DNA of 64,000 nt from Tausonia pullulans. Lineage: Eukaryota > Basidiomycota > Tremellomycetes > Cystofilobasidiales > Mrakiaceae. A program made the position numbers and the translations under genes. Below the pieces are notes generated by a model that did not search any database, had not been told where the DNA came from, and was given only the letters and a program-made list of their open reading frames with translations. Shown here piece after piece: positions 51,179 through 64,000 of this stretch; the first letter of the stretch is position 1, and each line of letters starts with the position of its first letter. The stretch lies in assembly GCA_951802195.1 (NCBI GenBank), contig OX637622.1, forward strand, positions 1,054,001-1,118,000, written 5' to 3'.

Positions 51179-53617
51179 CTATCGCTCGGGCTGGAGACCC
51201 TCGGGGAGGTCTTCGGGGTCCTCGCCCATCGTCTGAACGCCGCCCTGCTGACCCTCGGCTCCCGGTCCTAGAGAGGAGAAGGAGAAGGAGTCAGTCGTTG
51301 GAGGGCGTAGGTAAAGAAGCCAGGTCGGGGGGCAACTCACGTCGAGCAGCGACAACGTCGTCGACGCGGAGGAGGAGGGTCGCCGACTGGTGTCGTTCTA
51401 TGGGTCAGTCAAAGTTCAAAGTAGCGAGAGCAAGACACATACCTCAATCGCCGTCTTGAGCGTCTGAATCTTGACAGCCGCCGACTCGTAGAGGCCGTAT
51501 GTCTTCATGTCGACGACCTTGCCGGAGTCACCATCGACTCCGAACGAGTGCTCGCCGTTGGCGTGCTTGGCCTAGAGCACAAGCCCACGATCAGTTCTCT
51601 GACGCACACGGAAGCTAGATAGACAACGGCCTACCCTCAGGTCCGTGAGCACCCGCATGGCATTGCCACCACAGTTCTGGATGAGCGTCCTCGGGATCAC
51701 TTCCATCGCGTCTCCCACAGCAGTGACGGGGACACCCTCCAGTCCCTCGGCAGCCTTGCCGGCCTTCTGGAGCGCAACGGCGATCGCGAGCTCCGTCGCT
51801 CCTCCTCCGGGGCAAAGCGTCGGGTTAAAGACGACGTTGCGGGCGACGGACATGGCGTCAGCGAGGTTGCGGTCAATCTCGTTGAGGAGGTCCTTGGACG
51901 GGCCGCGAAGAAGGATGGTGCATGCCTTCGGGGAGGTGCACTTGGTGAGGAAGGTGAAGTACCTAGGGAATGCGTCCATCAGTCTCTGAGAAACCCAGGT
52001 ACCCTTCAGCTTCAAACTCACTCGTCCCCAAGCTTCTCAATGTTGAAAAGACCACACTGGGTGCCAATGTCCTCGTCCCGGAGGTCCTCGACCCGGTTGA
52101 CGATCGTCGCTCCGACAGCGCGCGCTATCCGGTTGTTATCGGACTTGCGGACCCGGCGGATCGCGGTGATGTTGGCCTTGAGGAGGTAGTGCTGGGCGAG
52201 GTCTGACGTAGAGAGGAAGGGGGGGAGGGGGTCAACTTCGAATAACAAAGCCTCACATTCTCGAGAGGGACCTACCAGAAACTCCCTTCTCGGTGAAGAC
52301 GAGGTCCGGTTTGAACTCGATGATCCGGTCGCACATCGTCTTGATCTGCTCCTCCTCAATCTCGAGCACGCGGCTCCAGTCCTCCTCGCGGGTGATCTCA
52401 ATGTTGGTCTGGGACTCGCCCTTCTTGTACTCGAGAGGGCAGTCGAGGAGCATCACCCTCGGGTTCTCGATCCGCCTCCGCATCTTCGGGTGCGTCACGT
52501 CCTTGTTGACCATGACGCCGTCGAGGACCTGCGATTGCTCGATCTCACCTCCAGGGACCTTCTCCACCCGAGCGTACCGCTTGATGTCGACCGTCTTGAC
52601 GCCGTCGTCGTTCTGGGCAACACACCGAACGGCATCGAGCGCGAGCTTGCACATGAGGTCCGACCATCGGGAGGAGAACTTGGTCCCGATCGACGTCTTG
52701 ATGAGTGCGAGCATCTCTTTGTCCGACTCGACGTCGACGGGAACCGAGATCTGGTCGATCACCTCGAGCGCTAGCTTGAGGGCACGCTTGAAGGCCGAGA
52801 TGATGACGACCGGGTGGATGTTGCGCTCCAGGAGAGGCAGCGAGTGGGCGAGGATCTCGCCGGCTAACGCACGGATGGTGGAATCAGTTGAGGGTAGCAA
52901 GAGAGAGGGAGAGGCGAGGCCACCGACCGAGGATGATAACACTGGTCGTGCCGTCGCCAACCTCCTCGTCTTGTGTCCGGGAGAGCTCAATCATCGACTT
53001 GGCGGCCGGGTGAGCGACCTCGATCTCGCGGAGGATGGCGTTGCCGTCATTCGTAAGGCTGGAAGGGGAAGGTCAGAGAGAAGCCGGTGGAAACGCGCGT
53101 CACGACGCGGCGCGCAAAGGAGCAGAGCATGCAAGGACACGAACAGGATGCCGCCCATGGGGTCGAGGATCATCTTGAGCATCGCCTTGGGGCCGAGACA
53201 CGTCCTGATGACATCCGCGACGGTCTGTGAGGAAGTGGGGGCAACGAGAGGGTGCAGGCGAGAGAAGCGGAAGGAAGGGGCGCGAGCGTTAGCAAGAGAG
53301 AAGAGGATCAGCGCGCGTGTCGCTCGCAAAGGACGCGTATTGGGACGAGCGAACCTTGGCGGCCTGGATGTTCTCAATCTGAGCCTTGCGACCCTGCTTC
53401 CGCTCAGGGCCGGTGTCTGATGAGTGCACGAAGAGAGCGAACGCGAGCGAGCGGGCGAGATAGAGAGGGAACGAGAGAGGCAAGAGAGTCCAAGCAGGTG
53501 GAGGGATGGGGGAAAAGAGTCAGCTTCTGGGTGACGATTGCCTGGCTGTCGTGCGCGTCCGCTGGGCGATTGTGCTGGCGGGTTGGACGGACTCATGACA
53601 AAGACATTCTGCGACAT
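51179..53617 (-). CDS. CCT3: CCT3: T-complex protein 1 subunit gamma
   Basis: Subunit of the cytosolic CCT/TRiC chaperonin that folds actin and tubulin. Starts [16 protein letters not shown] at 53617, then [65 protein letters not shown], the ATPase motif [91 protein letters not shown] (with gamma-type Cys residues), [34 protein letters not shown], and a C-terminus RVDDVVAAR…GLQPER ending at 51179. The Pro/Gly-rich tail is typical of CCT3. Length about 555 residues. Divergent from PRP22. Confidence 0.97.
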
Positions 53618-54013
53618 GTCTGGGCGAGGAAGGGGAGGGGAAGGGGGTGGAGAGGATGGTGGTGTGGTGGTAGTGATGGAAGGGGTAGGCGAGGCGAGCC
53701 CAGGGCGAAATGTCGCGGGCTGCAAGTGGGCCGCGCGTGTCCTCAAAGTTCCCACGGAAAGACGTAGAACGCCCTTTACCTCCATTCTGGCTCTCTCTCC
53801 ACCCTCACTACCCTCTTCTCCACCCGACGACCACCACGCTCCATCCCGTATCCTCCCCTTCTACCGCCTTCATTCACTCTCACACTCTCTCTGAGAACCC
53901 AGAGTCCTCGCGCCGCGTTCCCTATCCGCTCAATCGATCCGTTCCCCCTCCTCCGCTCCCTCTCCCATCCCGACCATCCTCGGCGTTCAGCGCCCCTTCC
54001 CCCCTCGCCCAAC
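53618..54013. promoter_or_regulatory. Divergent promoter CCT3 / PRP22
   Basis: 396 bp between divergent start codons. The plus strand is markedly pyrimidine-rich from about 53780 to 54010, as leaders often are in this window. No discrete element recognised. Confidence 0.45.
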
Positions 54014-57000
54014 ATGGACAAGGAGATGTACAGGCTCGAGCTTCTCTCGCTCGTGTCAAAGATCTCCCAGGAAATCTTCAACCACACTAGTGCGTGGTCA
54101 GATTGATTCAAATGACCGACCGCGTGCACTCCTCGCGAACGCATCGCCTGACGATCCCACCTCAACCTCCCACTTTCTTAGCCATCAACGACAAGGCCCT
54201 CGCCGAGTTTGTCATCTCGCTCCACAGCCAGTCTAAGACGCTGCCAGAGTTCAAGATAAAACTCAATGAGATCGGCGCCGGCTTCCAAGAGAGCTTTGTC
54301 GAGAACCTCGAGTGAGTTAACTGGTTGCACTCTTCTCTCTTCCTTCTTCCCTGCTGACACCCACCTTCCGACCTGCCAGCCGCCTCATCCTCTCGCTGCA
54401 CCCGAAGTATAAGAAGAAGAAGAAGGCCGCCCTCAAGGCCGCTGCTGCCGGGAAGAAGGTCGTCGGCGACGGACCCGCCCTCGACCCAGCCAAGGAGGTT
54501 CAACGCCGTCTCCTCCCCGGGCTTGCCATACCTGACACCGAGTGGAAGGCGTCGAACGAGTTTGAAAGGCGGTCGGGGGAGGCAGACCACGTCGCCGGAC
54601 GAGAGGTTGACGCACTAATGAGCCAGCTCGAGGGTGTCGCGGCCAAGAAGGCTGGTGTTGGGAACAGCAGGCCCGTCGCGGCTGACTTTGATGGTGGAGG
54701 GCCCGCTGAGAGGAGGGATGAGCCTAGTAGCAAGAGGCCGAGATACGACGAACCTCCTCAGTCGGCGAGGGGACCGGACGGTTATTCTGGCGACGACCGT
54801 GGGAGGCCGAGGATGCGGGACAACGGATACGGCAACGGCGATCGTGGCGGGTACGGCAGTGGGTACGGGGGACGGCCTCAGATGGACGACAAGCCCGTCC
54901 TCTACAAGATCTACGATGGCAAGGTGTCGGGCTGGAAAGACTTTGGCGCCTTCGTCAGCCTGGAGGGTCTCAAAGGCCGCTTCGAAGGTGGGTCGGGGTC
55001 TTTCGTGCTCTCACCGGCTGCTTCTACCTCTGACACTCCTTCGTGCTTGTTCAGGCATGGTCCATATCGGCTCGATCGCAATCGGCGGACGAGTAAACAG
55101 CCCCGCGGACCTCCTCACCCGCGGCCAGGCCGTCAAGGTTAAGGTCATGTCCGTCGCCGGCACGCGCATTGCGTTGTCGATGAAGGACGTTGACCAAAAG
55201 ACTGGAGCCGACCTCACCCCTCACCTCCGGATCAAGACGGACGCCGAGCTCGCCGAGGAGGCCCGTCGCATGGAGGAGTCACGCGCTCAGTCGTCCACCT
55301 TCGCGTCGAGCTCCAACTCAACACCGCTCTACTCCGTTGACGACAGCAAGGGGTCAAGCGCCAAGAGGCTGACGAGTCCCGAGCGCTGGGAGATCAAGCA
55401 GCTTATCGCCTCAGGCGTCGTTGACGCGAGCGAGTACCCGAATCTGGACGAGGACTTCAATAACGCCATGGCGACGGCCGAGGTTGAGGAGGAGGTCGAC
55501 ATTGAGGTCAAGGACGACGAGGCGCCCTTCCTTGCTGGTCAGAAGCGGCAAGTCCAGGAGATGTCGCCCATCAAGGTGCGAAGCCGTTGCTTCCTCGGCA
55601 GCTCAGCGTTACACCCCTGCTGACCCTGCTTCTGTTGCTTCCCCAGGTTGTCAAGGCCCCTGACGGCTCACTCAACCGTGCCGCCCTCGCCGGAGAGGTC
55701 TACGCCAAGGAGCGTCGCGAGCTCCGCCAGCAAGAAGCCCAGGACCAGGCGGACTCGGAGGCCCGCGACTTCAACCAGCCGTGGCTCGACCCAATGGCTC
55801 AGAAGGGCGACAAACAGTTCGCTCAGGACCTCAGAGGCAACCTCATGGGTCAGAAGAGCATGAATGAGCCTGAGTGGAAGAAGGAGAACAAGTCGATGAG
55901 CTTCGGTGGGTCTTTCACGTCGACGCTCTCGCTCAGTGTGAACTTGCGCTGATCAGCCTTTTTCCGACAGGTATCATTACCAACAAGTCTATTCAGGAGC
56001 AGAGGCGGTCGCTCCCCGTCTACAAGTTCCGGGACAAGCTCGTTGAGGCCATCCGTGACGTAAGTGTCCATCTCTTGCTCAAAGTCTTCTCTTGCGTCTT
56101 GCGCTGACTCACACTTCATCCAGAACAACGTTTTAATTGTCATTGGAGAGACCGGATCTGGAAAGACGACGCAAATGACCCAGTTCTTGGCTGAGGAAGG
56201 CTTCGCCGACCGCGGCAAGATCGGCTGCACTCAACCTCGTCGTGTTGCCGCGACGTCGGTCGCCAAGCGTGTCGCTGAGGAGGTCGGCTGCCGGCTTGGC
56301 GAGGAGGTCGGCTACGCTATTCGCTTCGAGGACTGCACGGGACCCGAGACTAAGATCAAGTACATGACGGATGGCCTCCTCCTCCGTGAGGCGCTCATCG
56401 ACCCGGATATGTCGCAGTACTCGTGCATCATTCTCGATGAGGCTCACGAGCGGTCCATCAATACCGACGTCCTCTTCGGACTCCTCAAGCGTTTGTAGCC
56501 TCCGTCTTCCTACTCATGAGATCCGACGCTGATGCCTCCCTCACACTCTCCAGGCACCCTTAAGCGTCGACCCGACTTCAAACTCATCGTCACCTCGGCG
56601 ACGCTCAATGCCGAAAAGTTCTCCGAGTACTTCTTCGGCTGTGCGATCTTCACCGTCCCTGGCAATACGTTCCCCGTTGAGATCCTCTACACAAAGGAGC
56701 CTGAGGCCGACTACCTCGACGCCTCGCTCATTACAGTGATGCAGATCCACCTTTCGGAGCCTCCCGGCGATATCTTACTCTTCCTGACGGGTCAGGAGGA
56801 GATTGACTCGTCGTGCGAGATCCTTTTTGAGCGCATGAAGGCGCTCGGTCCCGCAGTCCCCCAGCTTTCGATCTACCCGATCTACGGAGCTCAGGTTTCC
56901 AGCGTCCAGTCCAAGGTCTTCGAACCAACACCGGAGGGCACCCGCAAGGTCGTCATCGCCACCAACATTGCCGAGACGTCCATCACTATTCCGGGCATCT

Positions 57001-58263
57001 ACTACGTCATCGACCCGGGCTTTACCAAGCAGAATCACTACGATGCCAAGCTCGGGATGGACCACCTCCAGGTTATGCCCATTTCGCAGGCCCAGGCGCG
57101 GCAGCGCTCTGGTCGCGCCGGTCGCACGGGTCCGGGCAAGGCATACCGTCTCTATACTGAGATAGCCTTCCGCAACGAGATGCTTCCCAACCCCGTCCCT
57201 GAGATCCAGCGGACGAACCTGTCGTCGACGATCCTCACCCTCAAGGCGATGGGGGTCAATGACCTTATCGCGTTTGACTTCATGGACCCGCCACCTGCCC
57301 AGACACTCATCACGGCACTCGAGAACCTCTACGCGCTTGGAGCACTTGATGACGAGGGTCTCCTCACCCGGCTTGGCCGCAAAATGGCCGACTTTCCAAT
57401 TGACCCGCCGATGGCCAAGATGCTCATTGCCTCTGTCGACTTTGGCTGCTCCGAGGAGATCCTTACCATTGTCGCTATGCTATCGGTTCAGAACGTTTTC
57501 TACCGGCCCAAGGACAAGCAGGCGCAGGCGGACGCGAAGAAGGCTAAGTTCCACCAGCCCGAAGGCGACCACCTCACGCTCCTCACTGTCTATAACGGCT
57601 GGAAGGCGTCCAAGTTTTCGGCTCCCTGGTGCTACGAGGTGAGTCTACACGCTGTTGCTCTCCTTTCGTTGACGAAAATCTGACGCTCTTTCTCTATCAG
57701 AACTTCATCCAGGCTCGCAACATGAAGTCGGCCCAGGACGTCCGGAAGCAGCTCCTTGGCATGATGGACCGCTACAAACACGACATTATCTCCGCCGGCG
57801 CCAATTACAACCGCGTCCGCAAGGCCATCTGCTCAGGTTACTTCCGTAATGCCGCCAAGAAGGATCCGACCGAGGGGTACAAGACGCTCACCGAGGGCAC
57901 GCCTGTCTTCATCCACCCATCGAGCGCGCTCTTCAACCGGCCTCCGGAGTGGTGTATCTACAACGAAATCGTCATGACGACCAAGGAATACATGCACTGC
58001 GTGCTCGCCATCGAGCCCAAGTGGCTCTCGGAGGTCGCGCCGGCGTTCTTCAAGGTCGCCGACGCCAACAAGATCTCTAAGCGCAAGAAGCAGGAGCGGA
58101 TCGAGCCGTGGGTCATGTACTCACTCTCTCTTGCTACTGCTTTGGCTGACACCACACCCTTCTCCCCTGTCTTTCAAGGCTCTTCGACAAGTACGCAAAG
58201 CCCGACGAATGGCGTATCTCACGGACGCAGAAGAGCACGCGGTCCAGTCAAACGTTCGGCTGA
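54014..58263 (+). CDS. PRP22: PRP22/DHX8: spliceosomal DEAH-box RNA helicase
   Basis: Releases mature mRNA from the spliceosome after the second step. About ten exons. N-terminus [20 protein letters not shown]; an S1 RNA-binding domain ([20 protein letters not shown] through [14 protein letters not shown], about 54.9-55.2 kb); the Prp22-type linker [15 protein letters not shown] and [19 protein letters not shown]; then the helicase core: [10 protein letters not shown] (motif I), CTQPRRVAA (Ia), DEAHERS (II), VTSATLNA (III), [10 protein letters not shown] (V), [13 protein letters not shown] (VI), the winged-helix and ratchet region, and the OB-fold end with [17 protein letters not shown] donor after IEP joins [14 protein letters not shown], ending TFG with TGA at 58261-58263. 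The S1 domain separates it from Prp2, Prp16 and Prp43. Confidence 0.97.
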
Positions 58264-58864
58264 AGGAAGGAGGCTTCTCGTGGTTTTTCGTTGTTTATTA
58301 TGGATTCCCTTTTGCTGCTTTTCGGTCACGTTGCAGTGGTGGTGGTCCTGCTGCGTTCGGGAGCAAGTTGCACCGGCTGATGCATGATTCCATTGTCAGC
58401 TGGCTGAGACGCGTGGGACGGCGGAGGGAAACCTGTCCCATGAGCGCGAGCCTGGGATAGGAATTATGTCTGTGTTGGTTTCTTGTACCCTCAGTCAGCA
58501 GGTAGTGACTTCTGCAGAAACCTTCTATCCAGCGGGTAGTCACCCTCTCAGAGACCTTCCTTCGCCTGACTCATTCGTTCTCGAAACAAATCCGGCCATC
58601 AGCTGGTGACTGCCCTGGATGCATAGTCCTACGGATTCCCGACAACTTACCAATATATAATGCCTTCGATGCATGGTTGAGCGGGGGGGCCCAAGGCTTT
58701 CCCGGCGTCCCCGCCGGCCTTATTAGACCCTCTTCAAAAGATGCAACAGGCAACTGTCTTCTTCCCTTCCAACAGCGACCTATCGTCTTGGACTCTCCCT
58801 CCCTTCGCCTCGATCTCTCCATCCACCACTCTCTCTCACCCCTTCCATCACCTACCCCTTAACC
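58264..58864. other. Intergenic between PRP22 and oxidoreductase gene
   Basis: 600 bp containing the PRP22 3' UTR and the promoter of the next gene; TATATAA occurs near 58652. The last 100 bp are CT-rich. No gene. Confidence 0.45.
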
Positions 58865-60504
58865 ATGGTTGCTGCTCCTTCTGCCCCGAAGAACGTCGTC
58901 ATCATCGGCGCTGTACGTCGCTGCACCTCATCCATGCTTAGTCAGCCATGAGCGCGAGCGTGCTGATCAGAGCCTCTCGCTTGACCCCCTCCCACCAGAG
59001 TGCTTCTGGCGCTGCCCTTGCTCGCGCTCTCGAGGCCACACTCCCCTCGACGCACCGGCTCGTCCTCATCGACCGCCAAGACTTTGCGTTCTGGCCCATT
59101 GCCTCTCTTCGCGCCGCTGTCGTGCCCGGTTTGTCGTTTAGACCGCCTTACGTTCCCTTCATCCGCGCCGCTAATACATCGTGCGTTATTTAGGCTGGGA
59201 GGACAAGGTGTTCAAATCCATCGACGACTTCTTCCCTGCTTCATCCCGACATGTCATCCTCCCTGGCACGAGCGTCAGCGAGCTTGGCGAGGGCTTCGTG
59301 TCCGTCGAGGGCTCGAATCACGCTTCTAAGGGCTTCTCCGACACCATCAACTTTGACGTGAGTCTTGAACTCCTGCATCTCGCACCCGACTCAAGCTAAA
59401 TACTCTCTTGCGCGCGTCAGATCTGCGTCCTCGCCCTCGGATCGACCTACAGCTTCCCGATGAGGCCCGCTTCCAATTCAATCTCCGACGCCAAGCAGGC
59501 CTTCCGCGAAATCCAGACCGAGGTCAAGGATGCGAAGCGGATCGTTGTCGTTGGTGGAGGGACCTGCGGAATTGAGTTTGCTGGCGTGCGTGCACTCCTA
59601 TCATCCCTGTGGTTGAGAGCTTGGACTGACCTCCCGATCTCTCACATCCTTAGGAGATTTCTTCCCACTACAAAGACAAGGAGGTCACCCTTGTACACTC
59701 GTACGAGCGTCTCCTCTCGGCCAGCTACCCTGCGGGCCTTTCCAAGCGGTTGCTCGACGGACTCAAGAAGCTCGGCGTCAAGATCCTCCTCAAGGAGCGC
59801 GTCCCTCGGGAGGTCCTCGAGGCCGGCAAAGGCGTTATCCCCTTCTCGGACGGAAGTGTTATCAACGGTGATTTGGCTCTGCTGCGCTGGAGGAGACTTA
59901 CTGTCACGCGACAATGCTGAAGCTTTGCGTCTGATTCAGCCGATCTCGTCATTAACGCCACGGGGATCACAATCAACAACGGCCTCGTCAAGGCCGTCGA
60001 CCCCGTTGCGATCACCAAGGACGGCCGCATCTCTGTTGACGGCAACCTCCGGGTAAGCGCGTCGCCCTCTGCCCGGGATCTCCTCCACTGGAGTGCGCCG
60101 TCGATTGACCCGCCCCCTCTTCCAGGTTATCTCCTCCAACTCGGCTAGCCCGCTCGCTCGCTCGACGTACTTTGCCATCGGTGATGCTGCCGCCTCCAAG
60201 GCTGCCCCGACGGCCATCAAGGCTGGTGCCGACGCTGGATCCGCCTGCAAGAAGTGAGCTTGACAGCGACCTGACCTCCCTTTGGAATCATAACTGATTC
60301 CGCTCTGCCAGCATCCTTGCCATCATCGCCAACAAGCCCCTCACCGCCGCCGCTGCTCCGCTCAACATCATCGTCATTCCGATCGGTCCCTCCGGCGGCG
60401 CATTCATGCTTCCCTTCATGACGCTCGGCGGGTGGGCTGCGAGCGCCATCAAGGGCAAGACGCTTCTCCTTGCCAACTTTGATAAGACGTACGGTTCCAA
60501 GTGA
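58865..60504 (+). CDS. FAD-dependent oxidoreductase, AIF/AMID/FSP1-like
   Basis: Pyridine nucleotide-disulphide oxidoreductase fold. About eight exons. N-terminal FAD-binding Rossmann motif KNVVIIGA…SASGAALARALE (split by an intron), LIDRQDFAFWPIASLRAAVV, then ICVLALGSTYSFPM, a second Rossmann motif RIVVVGGGTCGIEFAGEISS for NAD(P)H, VTLVHSYERLLSA, GVKILLKERVPREVL, ADLVINATGITINNG, and the FAD-binding YFAIGDAAASKAAPTAIKAG. It ends FDKTYGSK at 60504. This layout fits the AIF-M2/FSP1 and fungal Aif1-like families (NAD(P)H-quinone oxidoreductases; roles in redox defence or cell death). No N-terminal Gly-2 myristoylation motif as in animal FSP1, and no clear mitochondrial presequence. Substrate unknown. 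The gene converges on DHX35, 146 bp apart. Confidence 0.9.
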
Positions 60505-60650
60505 TCGCCCTTTGCAGGACAGGATAGCAAAGCCACTTACTCCCCTCTACTTAATTACTTACGATCGACCCGCTCTAATTTTTATGATCTTGGTTTCCCC
60601 CCTTTGGAGGCTCGTGAGCGTCATGAATAGGAGAAAGGCCGCGGATGCCC

Positions 60651-63907
<3,257 letters not shown>

Positions 63908-64000
63908 GGACTGGGTTGAAAGGTGTTGGGTGTTGGAAGGCGGACGTCCAGGCGTCGACGAACGGGGAGACTCGTCGCGTCTCTCTTATAGGGGGAGTGC
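63908..64000 (-). promoter_or_regulatory. Upstream region of DHX35
   Basis: 93 bp to the window edge, on the 5' side of the DHX35 start codon. No motif that I can support. Confidence 0.3.

Noticed and set aside
52293-53420. 375-codon plus-strand frame opposite CCT3
   Set aside because: It is antisense to clearly conserved CCT3 exons and has no recognisable product.

Overview
The window looks like nuclear DNA of a basidiomycete yeast. This rests on GC-rich codons with C or G in third position, many short introns (roughly 50-100 bp, GT..AG) splitting almost every gene, CT-rich leaders, and orthologue types typical of Basidiomycota. Microbotryomycetes (Rhodotorula/Leucosporidium-like) is my inference, not proven by the sequence.

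Layout. 1-4982 (-): alpha/beta hydrolase of the YML020W-like family with a huge disordered N-terminus, running off the left edge. 5414-8.5 kb (-): STE20/GCK-III protein kinase. 9197-11186 (+): ALG11 mannosyltransferase. 11.2-15.4 kb: gene-poor stretch with decayed coding-like scraps. 15375-17511 (-) and 20417-21112 (-): lineage-specific hypothetical genes, with a coding-like fragment near 19.05-19.41 kb (+). 22445-26403 (-): cysteine-rich, single-pass receptor-like membrane protein. 26821-29089 (-): GABA transaminase. 29400-30443 (-): ubiquitin-like domain protein, divergent from 30646-31898 (+): ATP synthase subunit e. 32509-33744 (-): ankyrin protein (Yar1-like), divergent from 33926-39532 (+): condensin SMC4. 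39717-40501 (-): small heat shock protein. 40.5-44.6 kb: gene-poor, holding two identical intron-bearing tRNA-Leu(CAA) genes and degenerate repeats. 44584-45131 (-): small hypothetical. 45701-47848 (-): RBBP4/Msi1-type WD40 histone chaperone. 48199-50406 (-): enolase. 51179-53617 (-): CCT3 chaperonin, divergent from 54014-58263 (+): spliceosomal DEAH helicase PRP22. 58865-60504 (+): AIF/FSP1-like oxidoreductase, convergent with 60651-63907 (-): DEAH helicase DHX35.

The genes are mostly conserved housekeeping functions (glycosylation, chromosome condensation, chromatin assembly, splicing, folding, glycolysis, GABA catabolism, ATP synthase) in ordinary eukaryotic order; they do not form a cluster or operon. 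I found no intact mobile element, virus-like element, CRISPR array or secondary-metabolite cluster. The most unusual items are the receptor-like cysteine-rich protein, the duplicated tRNA block, an intronic copy of an enolase exon end, and the two gene-poor regions. I see no convincing new multi-gene system.
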